Origin: Segatella buccae ATCC 33574
GTDB taxonomy: Bacteria > Bacteroidota > Bacteroidia > Bacteroidales > Bacteroidaceae
Reading direction: 5' to 3'
Assembly: GCF_000184945.1 (NCBI RefSeq)
Contig: NZ_GL586311.1
Coordinates: 926,502 to 990,501, forward strand
Length of the DNA: 64,000 bases
Made by a program: the position numbers and the translations under genes
The notes under the pieces: model-generated
Database searches by the model: none
What the model saw: only the letters and a program-made list of their open reading frames with translations
What the model was told of the DNA's origin: nothing
Shown: in pieces, positions 34,952 to 45,089 of the stretch
How positions within the stretch are numbered: the stretch's first letter is position 1
Layout: each line of letters starts with the position of its first letter

Positions 34952-36214
34952 CTACTCTGACAGTCGGAAAGTAATCGGCACTCGAAACCTTACACGCACG
35001 GGGTCGCCGTGGTGCATGCCCGGTTTCCAGAGGGGCATGGTCCGGACAACGCGCAAGGCTTCGGCATCCAAATCGGGAGCGGCCGATCTTTCGACCTTCG
35101 CATCGGCGATGCTGCCGTCTTTTTCCACGACGAATGAGATTATCACACGACCTTCAAGTCCCTGTTTCTGCGCACTTTCGGGATAAGTGGTGTGGCTCCC
35201 GAGATATTCAAGCAGCTTGCGTAGGCCGCCGGGGAACTCGGGCATCTGTTCCACTATTTCAAAACATTCCTCCCGGTCTTCCGGCTCATCGTCCTCTTCA
35301 AGGCTTTTCATGTCGGTGATGAGATAGTCATTGCCTGCTTTCTCCACCTTCACGTAGTGCCGTCCGTAGTCGGCATCTGTCCCGTCGGAGGCCTCATACC
35401 ACCCTGTCTGCTTCGTGGGCTTGAGTTGATAGTGGGGCTGCCAATGCTTGTTGGAGACGGCTGTGGAAAACAACTCGCACAGCAGATAGAGGACACCGTC
35501 CCCTCCATCCGTGCGCAGTGCTTTCGCCACATAGTGGTTGACCAGCCATTTGCGGTAGGCAGGGGCGTTCAGGTCGGGAGTGAGGTAGGTGGACATGTAG
35601 GAGCGGTAGAAGTCTTGGAGGAAGCTCTGCGCGTTGCGATGCACTTTGCCCATCCTCAAGACCTGCGGATAGAAAATGCTGTCGGTGGCCTTCTCGCCCT
35701 GCGACGCATCGGTGACAAATCCTATCTTGCGCTTTCCGTCACGGTCGGTCACCATCCTGACGGGAATCCGCATCCATTCCTTTTCATAGTCGGCATAGTA
35801 GCTCACCATATACCAGTCTCCCTTTAAGGCCCTCACGCGCAGTGTCTTCAGAAAACTTGTCGGTGTGTCTTGTGAACGAGTCATCGCGTCGTAGTCGCAA
35901 TGTGTTCCTATCAGTTCGATATAATCAATCAGTGTTTGGGTGAGATGACGCTTGCGAAACGCCATCCAGTCTATCGTGTCGGGAATGGGGGCTTGGCCCG
36001 ATACTTCATAAAACTCCCTGATGATCTTGATATCGGCCGCCGTGTCGATGGAGGCTTCGGTCTGCTGTGTAGCCTGATATTGTTTGTCGTACGACTTCGG
36101 TAGTGCTTTGTGTGAAGCCCGATACCATAGGTAAAGGTCTGTTCCGATGCCGACAACCAGCAGAAGCGAGGCTACTAAAATATAAAACGGTCTCTTTTTA
36201 GATGAGGTTTCCAT
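34952..36214 (-). CDS. TonB C-terminal domain protein with a single membrane anchor
   Basis: A 420-residue protein with one N-terminal TM helix (about 9-30, FYILVASLLLVVGIG), a long periplasmic middle region without a recognised family, and a TonB C-terminal domain at about 335-420 (EFPGGLRKLLEYLGSHTTYP, GRVIISFVVEKDGSI, LDAEALRVVRTMPLWKPG). TonB domains contact outer-membrane receptors, but no ExbB/ExbD is nearby and the middle is unusually large, so it may be a specialised transducer or a structural protein. Confidence 0.85.
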   Translation of the reverse strand: METSSKKRPFYILVASLLLVVGIGTDLYLWYRASHKALPKSYDKQYQATQQTEASIDTAADIKIIREFYEVSGQAPIPDTIDWMAFRKRHLTQTLIDYIELIGTHCDYDAMTRSQDTPTSFLKTLRVRALKGDWYMVSYYADYEKEWMRIPVRMVTDRDGKRKIGFVTDASQGEKATDSIFYPQVLRMGKVHRNAQSFLQDFYRSYMSTYLTPDLNAPAYRKWLVNHYVAKALRTDGGDGVLYLLCELFSTAVSNKHWQPHYQLKPTKQTGWYEASDGTDADYGRHYVKVEKAGNDYLITDMKSLEEDDEPEDREECFEIVEQMPEFPGGLRKLLEYLGSHTTYPESAQKQGLEGRVIISFVVEKDGSIADAKVERSAAPDLDAEALRVVRTMPLWKPGMHHGDPVRVRFRVPITFRLSE

Positions 36215-36352
36215 GTGTGAAATGATAATTGGAAGTGGAGTTGGAACAATATAAGGAACGCATGATTAAATAAACCTAAAGGTCGGTAGTGGTGGGATAA
36301 AAAGAATCCGCAGGCCATCGATTGCTCGACGAACTGCGGAAACCATTGCTTG

Positions 36353-36423
36353 TTGGGTCACTCGGATTCGAACCGGGAATGACAGAACCAAAACCTGTAG
36401 TGTTACCATTACACCATGACCCA
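36353..36423 (-). tRNA. tRNA-Gln (anticodon TTG)
   Basis: A 71-nt cloverleaf on the minus strand: acceptor TGGGTCA/TGACCCA, D-arm GTGT-AATGGTA-ACAC, anticodon stem ACAGG/TCTGT with loop TTTTGGT (anticodon TTG) and T-loop TTCGAAT. The T stem, CCCGG/CCGAG, has one C-A mismatch. It follows tyrS and has its own promoter. Confidence 0.93.
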
Positions 36424-36438
36424 AACTAAAAACGTATG

Positions 36439-36470
36439 CAAAGATAGTGGATTTTTTGTCCACTACCAAA
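36439..36470 (-). promoter_or_regulatory. Promoter TTTG-N20-TATCTTTG of tRNA-Gln
   Basis: Minus-strand TTTG (36467-36470) and TATCTTTG (36439-36446), 20 bp apart. The spacer contains an AGTGGA/TCCACT hairpin around a T run, which may also end tyrS transcription. Confidence 0.7.
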
Positions 36471-36487
36471 TTTTCAAGCCATTTTCT

Positions 36488-37786
36488 TTACTTCATCGTG
36501 AGCAGGTAGTAATTCTTCTTGCCACGCTGCACGAGCAGATATTTGCCGTCGATGAGGTCATCGGCCGTTACCGGACGGTCGAAAGCTGCGAGCTTCTCCT
36601 TGTTCAGGCTCACGCCGCCGCCCTTGACGAGCTTGCGCATTTCGCCCTTGCTGGGGAAGATGTCCATGTCTTCGCTGCAAAACAAGTCCACGGCCGTTTG
36701 TCCGAGCAGGCTCTTGTCAAGATCGTAATGTGGCACGTCGGCAAACACGTCGTTGAGCGTGGCCTCGTCGAGTTGGGCCAGACTGTCTTTCGTAGCCTTT
36801 CCGAAAAGGATGTTGCTGGCGGCGATGGCCATGTCGAGGTCTTCCCGGGAGTGAACCATCGTGGTCACTTCCTCGGCCAACCGCTTCTGCAACACGCGGC
36901 GACCGGGATCCTGCCGGTGCTCCTCGATGAGTGCTTCGATGACGTCACGCTCCAGACTGGTGAATATCTTGATGTATCTCTCGGCATCGTCGTCGCTCAC
37001 GTTGAGCCAGAATTGGTAGAAGGCGTAGGGTGTGGTGCGGTTGCGGTCGAGCCACACATTGCCGCTCTCGGTCTTCCCGAACTTCTTTCCGTCGGCCTTG
37101 GTGATGAGCGGACAGGTGAGGCAGAAGGCTTCGGCATCGGCCCCGAGCGTGCGGCGGATGAGTTCGGTGCCGGTGGTCATGTTGCCCCACTGGTCATTGC
37201 CGCCCAGTTGCAGGCGCACCCCGTAGTGTTGATATTGGTAGAGGAAGTCGTAGCCTTGGAGGAGCTGGTAGGTGAATTCGGTGAACGAAAGACCGTCGCT
37301 GGCTTCACCGTTAAGGCGTTTTTTCACAGAGTCCTTGGCCATCATATAGTTCACGGTGATGTGCTTGCCCACTTCGCGGGCGAAGTCGAGAAACGTGAAG
37401 TCCTTCATCCAGTCGTAGTTGTTCACCATCTCGGCCTTGTTGGGCTCGTCACTGTCGAAGTCGAGGAACTTGGCTGCCTGCTTTTTGATGGCTTCCTGGT
37501 TATGGTAGAGTGTCTCGGAATCTAAAAGGTTGCGCTCCTGGCTTTTGCCCGAGGGGTCACCGATCATGCCCGTGGCTCCACCTACCAGCAGATAGGGCTT
37601 GTGTCCGCAGCGCTGCAAGTGGCGCAGCATCATGATGCCGCAGAGGTGACCGATGTGCAGCGAGTCGGCCGTAGGGTCGGTGCCGAGATAGGCCGACACC
37701 AGATGCTCGTTGAGATATTCCTCGGTTCCGGGCATGATTTGCGCCAACATTCCGCGCCATTTTAATTCTTCAACAAAGTTTTTCAT
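36488..37786 (-). CDS. tyrS: Tyrosine-tRNA ligase
   Basis: A 432-residue class I synthetase that charges tRNA-Tyr. Motifs: [11 protein letters not shown] (HIGH), the Tyr-site [37 protein letters not shown] (KMSKS variant), and a C-terminal S4 domain ([20 protein letters not shown]). The frame extends upstream to 37843, but adjacent ATGs at 37789 and 37786 start the normal [12 protein letters not shown]. It follows yidD and precedes tRNA-Gln. Confidence 0.97.
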   Translation of the reverse strand: MKNFVEELKWRGMLAQIMPGTEEYLNEHLVSAYLGTDPTADSLHIGHLCGIMMLRHLQRCGHKPYLLVGGATGMIGDPSGKSQERNLLDSETLYHNQEAIKKQAAKFLDFDSDEPNKAEMVNNYDWMKDFTFLDFAREVGKHITVNYMMAKDSVKKRLNGEASDGLSFTEFTYQLLQGYDFLYQYQHYGVRLQLGGNDQWGNMTTGTELIRRTLGADAEAFCLTCPLITKADGKKFGKTESGNVWLDRNRTTPYAFYQFWLNVSDDDAERYIKIFTSLERDVIEALIEEHRQDPGRRVLQKRLAEEVTTMVHSREDLDMAIAASNILFGKATKDSLAQLDEATLNDVFADVPHYDLDKSLLGQTAVDLFCSEDMDIFPSKGEMRKLVKGGGVSLNKEKLAAFDRPVTADDLIDGKYLLVQRGKKNYYLLTMK

Positions 37787-37848
37787 CATCGAATGAAATC
37801 GTTTTTTATTTATATGATAAGGTGTTGGGGCCTTGCCGGGCAAGAAAC

Positions 37849-38088
37849 TTACGGCACGGGGTCGTACCCGCTGCCACCCCAGGGATTACATCTGAGGACG
37901 CGCCACACCGCCAACAGCAACCCCTTCACCGGCCCGTGTTTGATGAGTGCCTGTCGGGCGTATTCGGAACAGGTGGGTGTGAAACGGCAGGAGGGAGGGG
38001 TAAGGGGAGAGATGGCCAGCTGATAGAACCGGATGGGCAGTATCAGGAGCCACACGATCGCCTTTCGGATCGCCTTAAACCGGTTCAT
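37849..38088 (-). CDS. yidD: Membrane protein insertion efficiency factor YidD
   Basis: A 79-residue protein with the family signature [31 protein letters not shown] and [17 protein letters not shown]. It helps membrane-protein insertion alongside YidC, by an unclear mechanism. Its start overlaps the rnpA stop by 4 bp (38085-38088), so translation is coupled, the usual rnpA-yidD arrangement. Confidence 0.96.
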   Translation of the reverse strand: MNRFKAIRKAIVWLLILPIRFYQLAISPLTPPSCRFTPTCSEYARQALIKHGPVKGLLLAVWRVLRCNPWGGSGYDPVP

Positions 38089-38579
38089 GCCTTGTCCTCC
38101 TTAGGCTCGTCCGGAACTTCGATGGTCTGTTTGGCAGGCGCAATCGACTCCTCGACCGTTGCTGCGGACAGCCGCTCGGACAGCCGCTCGGAGAGCCGTT
38201 GCAAGAGCGACTGCACCTTTCTCTCTACCGTCGCGGTGTCGAACAATTCGTCACTTTGCCAGATAAAGGCCATGGCTGCTTGCCGGTCGGGACAGCTTTC
38301 GAGTCCCGGGAGCAGTAGCTGCTTGTTTTTTCTGAATGCTTCCCTCACCTGCCGCTTCACCCGGTTGCGCTTCACGGCGCGCTTGAAATGCCGCTTGGGT
38401 ACACTCACCAGCATGAGTGCCGCAGGCGCATCTTCCTCGCGAGAAACAACGGTATAGACCATCCGCAATGGAAATGCCGACAGACTTCTGCCGGAACTGC
38501 CGTTGAAGAGGCGGTCTGTCAGCTTTTTGCTGCATATCCGCTCTGCCTTGGCCAGTGTGAACGATTGGGATGCAGGCAT
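38085..38579 (-). CDS. rnpA: Ribonuclease P protein component
   Basis: A 164-residue RNase P protein that supports the RNA enzyme cutting tRNA 5' leaders. The RNR motif is clear ([19 protein letters not shown]), with [20 protein letters not shown] at the N-terminus. The C-terminal 30 residues ([20 protein letters not shown] and on) form an acidic, repeat-like tail longer than in most homologues; the LSERLSER repetition comes from a short tandem DNA repeat near 38160-38200. Confidence 0.95.
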   Translation of the reverse strand: MPASQSFTLAKAERICSKKLTDRLFNGSSGRSLSAFPLRMVYTVVSREEDAPAALMLVSVPKRHFKRAVKRNRVKRQVREAFRKNKQLLLPGLESCPDRQAAMAFIWQSDELFDTATVERKVQSLLQRLSERLSERLSAATVEESIAPAKQTIEVPDEPKEDKA

Positions 38580-38612
38580 GGTGCGGGAGGGGTAAAGGAG
38601 GTGTCTATGTTG

Positions 38613-39362
38613 TTATTGGTGATGTGTCTTGAGATAATTTTCCAGTGCGCCCGTCATGGAGGGGAACTCCTTGGAGGGTGCCTGAAGGTCGAGCCGCAGG
38701 CCTTCTTCCTCAATGGTCTTGGCCGTGGCCGGCCCGAAGGCGGCTATCTTGATGTCGCCCTGCTCGAAGTGGGGCACGTTTTTCTTGAGTGCTTTCACGC
38801 CCGTAGGACTGAAGAACACGAGCATGTCGTAGTCGAAATGGGCCCGCTCCTCGTCGGTGAAATCGTTGCTCACCGTGCGATACATCACGCATTCGGTGTG
38901 GCAGAGCCCTTTCTCGTCGAGCAGATTCTTCACGTCGTCGTTGTGGACACTGCTCATCGGCACGAGAAACTTATTGCCCCTGTGCTTTGTCATCAGCGGC
39001 ACAAGATCGGTCATCTTGCCGGAAGTGCCGAAGAACACCTTGCGCTTGCGATACTGCACATACTTTTGGATGTAGAGTGCGATGGTCTCAATGACGCAGA
39101 AATACTTCATGTCTTCGGGAATGGTGACACGAAGCTCCTTGGCCAGTTTGAAGAAATTATCGATGGCATGACGGGAAGTGAAGACAACGGCCGTGTAGTC
39201 GAGCAGATTGATCTTTTGCTGGCGGAACTCCTTGGCGGTGATACCTTCCACCTTGAAGAATGGACGGAACACACATTCCACACCGTAGGTCTTCTCTATG
39301 TCATAATATGGAGATTTCTCGCTTGCCGGTTTGGGCTGGGAAACCAGGATCTTCTTTATCAT
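38613..39362 (-). CDS. hemD: Uroporphyrinogen-III synthase
   Basis: A 249-residue HemD-family protein, which closes the tetrapyrrole ring in haem and corrinoid synthesis. Motifs: ILVSQPKPASEKSPYYDIEK, TAVVFTSRHAIDNFFKLA, VYRTVSNDF and DMLVFFSPTGVKAL, with AAFGPATAKTIEEEGL near the end. No other haem genes are visible; the position between DUF4271 and rnpA is the conserved Bacteroidetes order. Confidence 0.92.
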   Translation of the reverse strand: MIKKILVSQPKPASEKSPYYDIEKTYGVECVFRPFFKVEGITAKEFRQQKINLLDYTAVVFTSRHAIDNFFKLAKELRVTIPEDMKYFCVIETIALYIQKYVQYRKRKVFFGTSGKMTDLVPLMTKHRGNKFLVPMSSVHNDDVKNLLDEKGLCHTECVMYRTVSNDFTDEERAHFDYDMLVFFSPTGVKALKKNVPHFEQGDIKIAAFGPATAKTIEEEGLRLDLQAPSKEFPSMTGALENYLKTHHQ

Positions 39363-39369
39363 CAGTGTC

Positions 39370-40392
39370 CTAAAAATTTATTTTCAAATAATTACCTATA
39401 GTCGTCAAAATGCCCTTTAAAGCAAATAAGGGGATGATTTCGAGGGCACAAAAGTACAAAATTATTTGCAGAAAAGCCCCCATTCTTTGGAAAAAGATGA
39501 TATAGGACTTATAAAATGTAAGCAATTTGAACAAAACCAAGAGGCAAATGGTATAAACCACAGAGTTTTGCATGGACCATCCGAAGTAGGCCTGAAGCAT
39601 GATCATGGGGAAGAGAGCCAGTCCTTCGAGTGATACGAGGAAGAGGTAGGACTTCATCCATTGTTCGTTTTTTTTCTTGTCGAAGAACACCCATCCGGTG
39701 AGGGCATAGGCGATGGCCTTCACGAGGAAATAGGCGGCCAGTATGGCGGTGAATATCCCAATGATTTGGTATTGCTCGATGATGAACGTGTCGCTCACGA
39801 ACGTGCGGATGTAGAAGAAGTAGCCGATGGCGAAGAACAGGCATGTCTGGAGCACAAAGAAGAGCTGGAAGCGCACCTCTCCTGAAGTCTCGATGATGGT
39901 TGTGGGGCCTAACTTCGACCGGAAGAAAAAGTTTTTGGCCTGTGTGGCGATGAACCGGCCCGAACGGGCGAAGGTGAGCATCGACAGCAGTACACAGCCT
40001 ATGAGCAGACTTGTGATAAGGTTGTCGCCCGCCACGGTGTAGGGTACAGGGTCGCCCGCCACACCTTGCCGCCCGCCTTTGAGTTCGGGGTGGAAGAGGG
40101 AGTCGTTCGAAAAGAACGACTCCTTGTAGTATTGTGGCAGGCTCACGTCGCGCAGGCTCTTGCCTTTGGTGTGTCCGGGCAGGTGGAGCGTGTCGGGCAT
40201 GGTGCTCCACGTGATTTTGCCGGGTTTGAAGTGTTGCTGTATGGCGGAGTCCTGCTGTTCGGGCGTGGCGTTGGCCGGCAACCGGCTTAACACCTCACGA
40301 GGCGTTGGCCGACCGCCAGAGTGCATTGTCTCGGCGGCCGACTGCACCTCGGCAGTGCCTATTGCGGAAGTATCTGCCTGCTGTGCGGTCAT
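39370..40392 (-). CDS. DUF4271 membrane protein
   Basis: A 340-residue protein with a hydrophilic, Pro-rich N-terminal 125 residues and about six TM helices (from ITSLLIGCVLLSMLTF near residue 125 to the end), matching DUF4271. Its function is unknown, but it is repeatedly found between metK and hemD in this phylum. Only 2 bp separate it from metK, so the two are coupled. Confidence 0.88.
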   Translation of the reverse strand: MTAQQADTSAIGTAEVQSAAETMHSGGRPTPREVLSRLPANATPEQQDSAIQQHFKPGKITWSTMPDTLHLPGHTKGKSLRDVSLPQYYKESFFSNDSLFHPELKGGRQGVAGDPVPYTVAGDNLITSLLIGCVLLSMLTFARSGRFIATQAKNFFFRSKLGPTTIIETSGEVRFQLFFVLQTCLFFAIGYFFYIRTFVSDTFIIEQYQIIGIFTAILAAYFLVKAIAYALTGWVFFDKKKNEQWMKSYLFLVSLEGLALFPMIMLQAYFGWSMQNSVVYTICLLVLFKLLTFYKSYIIFFQRMGAFLQIILYFCALEIIPLFALKGILTTIGNYLKINF

Positions 40393-40394
40393 CG

Positions 40395-41669
40395 TTACAA
40401 CCCGAATGCGGTCTTGATCTCAGTCACCTTGTCGAGCTTTTCCCATGTGAAGAGCTCCACATCGATTTCCTTTTTCTCGTGGTAGCGGCTCTCGAAGGTC
40501 TTCTTCACCACCTCGTTCCGGCGTCCCATGTGCCCGTAGGCTGCCGTTTCGAGATACATGGGCTGGCGCAACTTGAGTGTGCGCTCAATGGCTTTGGGGC
40601 GCAGGTCGAACATCGTCTTGATGCGTTCGGCTATTTCGCCGTCGGTCAGTTGCACGTGGCTGCGGCCGTAGGTGTTCACATACACGCTCACGGGCTGTGC
40701 CACACCGATGGCGTAGGCCAGTTGCACGAGCATTTCGTCGGCCACGCCTGCCGCCACCATATTCTTGGCGATGTAGCGGGCGGCGTAGGCTGCTGAGCGG
40801 TCCACCTTACTCGAGTCCTTACCCGAGAAAGCTCCGCCGCCGTGGGCACCCTTGCCTCCGTAGGTGTCTACGATGATTTTGCGGCCCGTGAGTCCGGTGT
40901 CGCCGTGTGGTCCTCCGATGACAAACTTGCCTGTGGGGTTCACCATATATTTGATGTCGTCATTGAACAGTCCGAGCACCTTATCGCCCAACTGCGCCTT
41001 CACGCGCGGGATGAGGATGTTCACCACATCTTCGCGTATCTTGGCCAGCATCGCCTCGTCGTTGTCAGTGCCGTCGGAGTGCTTGATGAAGTCATCGTGC
41101 TGGGTAGACACCACGATGGTGTCGATGCGGCGGGGCGTGTTGTCGTCACCATATTCAATGGTCACCTGACTCTTCGAGTCGGGGCGCAGGTAGGTCATCT
41201 GCCTGCCCTCCTTGCGAATGTCGGCCAGTGTGCGCACGATGAGGTGGGCCAAGTCGAGCGAGACAGGCATCAGGTTGTCGGTCTCGTTGCAGGCGTAGCC
41301 GAACATCATGCCTTGGTCTCCGGCTCCCTGATCGTTTTCATCAGCCCGGTCCACGCCGCGGTTGATGTCGTCGCTCTGCTCGTGGATGGCCGTCATGATG
41401 CCGCACGAGTTGCCGTCAAACTGATATTCGGCCTTGTTATAGCCGATGTTGAGAATGGTTTTGCGGGCGATGGTCTGCAAGTCGATATATTCCTTGCTCT
41501 TCACTTCGCCCATGATGACCACCTGTCCGGTGGTGTTAAAGGTTTCGATGGCACAGCGTGCGTTTTCGTCGTAGGCCAGAAATTGGTCGAGCAGCGCGTC
41601 ACTGATTTGATCGGCCACTTTGTCGGGATGTCCTTCTGAAACTGATTCAGATGAGAATAAATATGCCAT
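40395..41669 (-). CDS. metK: S-adenosylmethionine synthase
   Basis: A 424-residue enzyme that makes SAM from methionine and ATP. Motifs: [20 protein letters not shown] at the N-terminus, [12 protein letters not shown] (ATP site), [20 protein letters not shown] and [19 protein letters not shown]. Length and domain order are those of the Bacteroidetes branch. A -7 box is at 41712-41719 (TAACTTTG), leaving a leader of about 40 nt, too short for a SAM riboswitch. Confidence 0.98.
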   Translation of the reverse strand: MAYLFSSESVSEGHPDKVADQISDALLDQFLAYDENARCAIETFNTTGQVVIMGEVKSKEYIDLQTIARKTILNIGYNKAEYQFDGNSCGIMTAIHEQSDDINRGVDRADENDQGAGDQGMMFGYACNETDNLMPVSLDLAHLIVRTLADIRKEGRQMTYLRPDSKSQVTIEYGDDNTPRRIDTIVVSTQHDDFIKHSDGTDNDEAMLAKIREDVVNILIPRVKAQLGDKVLGLFNDDIKYMVNPTGKFVIGGPHGDTGLTGRKIIVDTYGGKGAHGGGAFSGKDSSKVDRSAAYAARYIAKNMVAAGVADEMLVQLAYAIGVAQPVSVYVNTYGRSHVQLTDGEIAERIKTMFDLRPKAIERTLKLRQPMYLETAAYGHMGRRNEVVKKTFESRYHEKKEIDVELFTWEKLDKVTEIKTAFGL

Positions 41670-41711
41670 AACTATCTAATGTTGAACAATAATGCAATTC
41701 GTTTGAATGCG

Positions 41712-41719
41712 CAAAGTTA
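41712..41719 (-). promoter_or_regulatory. -7 box (TAACTTTG) of the metK operon
   Basis: Match to TAnnTTTG on the minus strand, 43 bp before metK. Confidence 0.5.
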
Positions 41720-41773
41720 CGAATTTTATTCGTTATAGCTCCCCTTTTATACCTTTTTAAGATGGGCGATTAT

Positions 41774-42102
41774 ATAGTATGAACTATTAAATCTTTCGAA
41801 AAAAACTGACACGAGATTCTTCCACAGTCATTTGCCACGCCGGCTATATCCGCCTTGTCAGCCCAATTAGCCCCATTGATTTTCTCACTAAACCCAAACG
41901 ACATTGCAAAAGGGCCACGGTCAGAAGTTCATTCGGGCCGAGCGAGAAGGCGAAAAAGGCCGTTTTGCAAAGCCATTCGGCCCGAAAAAACGCTCTTTAG
42001 GGGGTTGGAGGGGGCGTTGGTGGATTGGTAATCAAAAAAGGGAAACACCGAAGTGCTTCCCTTGCTCATGCAAAGATAGTAAACTTTGTGGCTTTTTGCA
42101 AA
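41774..42102 (-). repeat. Promoter-hairpin dispersed element, copy B (inverted)
   Basis: The same element as 13047-13376, on the minus strand. TTTG (42099-42102), TATCTTTG (42071-42078), the hairpin (42038-42063), TGATTACCAATCCACC and the 3' block ending AAAGATTTAATAGT are all present. Confidence 0.85.
42034..42078 (-). ncRNA. Candidate tiny self-terminated RNA unit, copy B
   Basis: Read on the minus strand: TATCTTTG, then stem AAGGGAAGCAC, UUCG tetraloop, GTGTTTCCCTT and a T run. UUCG is a classic stable loop and differs from the other copies while the stem is kept. Confidence 0.4.
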
Positions 42103-42181
42103 TGCATGTTGAAAGATACTGACAATATATTTGCCCGGCCGGCTGTCATGCCCCGCACGCAGCCAACCGGTAGAATGTGTC

Positions 42182-45010
42182 TTATATCACCACCACTTTC
42201 CTGCCCTTATGGATATAGATGCCACGGGTGGGCTTACGGGTCTTGATGCCCGAGAGCGTGTAGTAGTCTTCATCGGATGCCGGAGTTGCTGGAGCCACCT
42301 CGTTGACACCTGTGGTCTCCCCCTCTATGACGAAGCCGATAGCCTTTGCACCGGCTGTAGCCGAGACGGAAGTGGGCAACCGGAGATAGGCCTTGCCGGC
42401 GGGAAGGGAGCGTGTGCTTGCCACTTTGGCAAAAGCATACCGGCCATTGTCCTTGACGAACACATAGTTGGTGTTGTCGCCTTCGGTGGTGCTGATGGTC
42501 GTTGGAGTGGTCACGCCTTTCAGAAAGTTATGATAACCGGCTTCCATCTCCATCTTGCCCACCGTGTAGGTGGTGTTGGCCGTGCCTTTCAGGATAAGGC
42601 CCGTGCCGGCCGGCACGTAGTCTGCTTTGAGCAAAACGATGGTGAGGTTGCCCTTACTCTTTTTATATCCCGAGACGATGTAGGCTTTCAGCCCGTCCAC
42701 ATCTTTGAAGTTCAGATTTTCAGAACTGGCAAAAGAGGTGTATTCTCCGCTCAGTGTGATTTCCACGCCATCCGGTTTGACGGGCGGTTCTATCTTTTCG
42801 TAACCCGTTGTCCCATCGTATGAAAAGTAGCTCGTGCTTGTGACACCCATGATGTTGGCTGTCTGGTGGTTATTGTTATCATTGAAGATGATGTTGATGG
42901 GATTCTCGTTGAACGACTGATAATAGAAAGAGATGCCGTTGATGGTGGTCTGCGCAGTCATCAGCTTGCCCGGCCATTGGCCGTTCAGCTTGTTTTTGTC
43001 GTTGTCCCATGCGTAGAGATAGGGAGCGTTGTCGGCCTTCACATAGATGGTGATGCCTGTCGTGGGATCATCAGGTGTAGGAGGGGTGGGCTGGTTGCCG
43101 GGCGTGACGGTGGTCTCGCCGGTGGTCTCACCGTCGATGTAGAGCGAGTTTCCGTTGAGCGATATGCCCGGTTGGCCGGCTCCGGGATATTGCCGGGTGC
43201 CGGAAGCCTTGCCATCGGTCACCATGACATGGCCCGTGGCGTAGGTTTCGGGCACTTCAAAATACCACCACCCCGTCTTGCCGTTGATGCTGATGGCGGC
43301 ATCGTAGGTCATGGGTTTGCCCGGCCATGAATTATTCACCTTATCCTTATAGAGATAGCAGTTCACATTGGCCCAGTTGTAGGGGTTGTTGTAGTAGACA
43401 TACACTTTGGCGTTGGGATCTGTCTTGGTGAAAGTCTCACTGCCCGTGGCCTCTGTTCCGTCTGTTCCGGTGGCTCCCCACTTCACGGTGATGGTCTTTC
43501 CGTAGTCCACGCCGGCTCCGATGGTGAAAGTGGCATTGCCCGTGAAGTTCACCTTTTCGGCAGTGCCCACCTGATACCAGCCCGCGGTGGCATGGCGGAG
43601 CGTGGCTGTGAGGTCGAGGCTTTCGGCCTTGAACGGGCCTCCCTTTTGGCTCAAGACCACGGTCGGGGAGGGATTGGCCTCCTCGTAGAGCACGGCAATG
43701 CCCGATGCGTCGGTCGTGCCGCTGATGGTGGTCGCGGTGATGGTGAACGTGTTGCCCGACACGCGGTCGGTGTAAGTGCCCGGTGTGGCATAGCCTCCGC
43801 CGTTGGCCACGCTCACGCTGCCACCTCCTTGGAAATTCACGACGATGGCCCCGCCGTCCTTGCGCGAGATGGAAGCCACGCTGCCCGCGGCTGTGTAATA
43901 GTCCCCCTTGCCTGCCATGGCATTGTGAAACTTGTTCACCTCGGCCACCGACTTGCTCGTGTAGTGCGTGCTGCCCATCGCTCCGGCCTGCGCACCGAGC
44001 CCGTCGGTGCCCACAGGGCGCGAGAAGTAGAGGGCCGGAATGTTGTTGTGGGAAGCAGCCACGGCGTAGGCGCGGTCCACCACTTCCTGGCTTACGCCGA
44101 CACTATGGCCTTTTTTGTTGCAATAGGTGTCGTGGCTCTCGCCCCAGTAGATGAGCTTGTCGGTGCTGTAAGTGAAAGAGTAGTTGCCTCCCCCATACGG
44201 TGTGGCCTGCCCGTTTTTGGCAGCTCCCAAAACGTTGTCGGTGCCGTAGCGGCTGTCGGTGACGCTCATATACTGCATGTATTCGGGCAGCAGTTTGCTG
44301 TCGTCGCCGCCCGTGTTCTCGAGTATTTCGCCGTAGTTGAACATGTCCTTGTCTATGATGGCCGGCCAGAAGCCGTCTCCCTCCGAGGGCAGCCCGATGT
44401 GCTTGGCCGCATCGAAGCGGCAACCGTCCACGCCGATGGCTTTCAGTGCCTGTATGTAGGCCTTGAACTTCTGCTGCACGCGCGGATCCTCGGTCTTGAG
44501 GTCTTTCATGCCAATTTCGCCGTGGGTCACCTGCCAGCGGTCTCCCCAGTTGATATTGCCTCCATGCGTGTGATAGAGGTCGGTATTTTGCCAGAAATTG
44601 GCCACCCATTTGAGGACGCCGTCGGTGTGGTTGGCCACCACATCCACAATCACCTTGATGCCCAGCTTGTGCGCTTCGGCACAAAGGGTGGCGAGGTCGG
44701 CCTTCGTTCCGAGCGTGTTGGGACCGATTTCGGTGTCGCGAGGCCGGTAGAGCGTGTTCCAACTGGTCGGGCCGTCGTAGTTGGTTTGGGCCGGAGAAGT
44801 CTGCACGGCGGTGAATCCTGCAGCGGCAATGTTCGGCAGATTGGCCGTGATGTCGGTGTACTTCCAGTCGAAGCAGTGCAATATCACACCCTCCTGAATG
44901 GTCTTGGGCAGCCCATAGCCGTTGCCGGCAAGGGCCGACTGCAAAGACACTAAGACCATGAAGAGCATCATGGCATAGTGTTTTGCCTGTTGTAGTGTCG
45001 TCTTATTCAT
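42182..45010 (-). CDS. GH13 alpha-amylase with CBM26-like modules and sorting-type tail
   Basis: A 942-residue exported starch-degrading enzyme. A signal peptide (about 1-28) precedes the GH13 barrel (about 35-420) with catalytic motifs VDVVANHTDG, DGCRFDAAKH (nucleophile Asp), FNYGEIL (acid Glu) and WGESHD (Asp). Two or three starch-binding-like modules follow (for example IYVKADNAPYLYAWDND, with NGQWPGK). The C-terminus YYTLSGIKTRKPTRGIYIHK resembles the Prevotella cell-surface or type IX sorting tail. The frame extends upstream, but the ATG at 45010 gives the signal peptide. It is the last gene of a three-gene amylase operon. Confidence 0.92.
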   Translation of the reverse strand: MNKTTLQQAKHYAMMLFMVLVSLQSALAGNGYGLPKTIQEGVILHCFDWKYTDITANLPNIAAAGFTAVQTSPAQTNYDGPTSWNTLYRPRDTEIGPNTLGTKADLATLCAEAHKLGIKVIVDVVANHTDGVLKWVANFWQNTDLYHTHGGNINWGDRWQVTHGEIGMKDLKTEDPRVQQKFKAYIQALKAIGVDGCRFDAAKHIGLPSEGDGFWPAIIDKDMFNYGEILENTGGDDSKLLPEYMQYMSVTDSRYGTDNVLGAAKNGQATPYGGGNYSFTYSTDKLIYWGESHDTYCNKKGHSVGVSQEVVDRAYAVAASHNNIPALYFSRPVGTDGLGAQAGAMGSTHYTSKSVAEVNKFHNAMAGKGDYYTAAGSVASISRKDGGAIVVNFQGGGSVSVANGGGYATPGTYTDRVSGNTFTITATTISGTTDASGIAVLYEEANPSPTVVLSQKGGPFKAESLDLTATLRHATAGWYQVGTAEKVNFTGNATFTIGAGVDYGKTITVKWGATGTDGTEATGSETFTKTDPNAKVYVYYNNPYNWANVNCYLYKDKVNNSWPGKPMTYDAAISINGKTGWWYFEVPETYATGHVMVTDGKASGTRQYPGAGQPGISLNGNSLYIDGETTGETTVTPGNQPTPPTPDDPTTGITIYVKADNAPYLYAWDNDKNKLNGQWPGKLMTAQTTINGISFYYQSFNENPINIIFNDNNNHQTANIMGVTSTSYFSYDGTTGYEKIEPPVKPDGVEITLSGEYTSFASSENLNFKDVDGLKAYIVSGYKKSKGNLTIVLLKADYVPAGTGLILKGTANTTYTVGKMEMEAGYHNFLKGVTTPTTISTTEGDNTNYVFVKDNGRYAFAKVASTRSLPAGKAYLRLPTSVSATAGAKAIGFVIEGETTGVNEVAPATPASDEDYYTLSGIKTRKPTRGIYIHKGRKVVVI

Positions 45011-45089
45011 GTCATTGGTTAGTAAAATAGGGTTTGTAAAATAGAATTTAAAGGGTAAGGGGTGCTTCCCGTGATGTTCCTCCTGTGGG

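Noticed and set aside
41670..41720. SAM riboswitch before metK
   Set aside because: The -7 box leaves a leader of only about 40 nt with no matching fold.
43592..44953. Plus-strand frame of 453 codons
   Set aside because: Antisense to the GH13 amylase; the amylase motifs are intact on the other strand.
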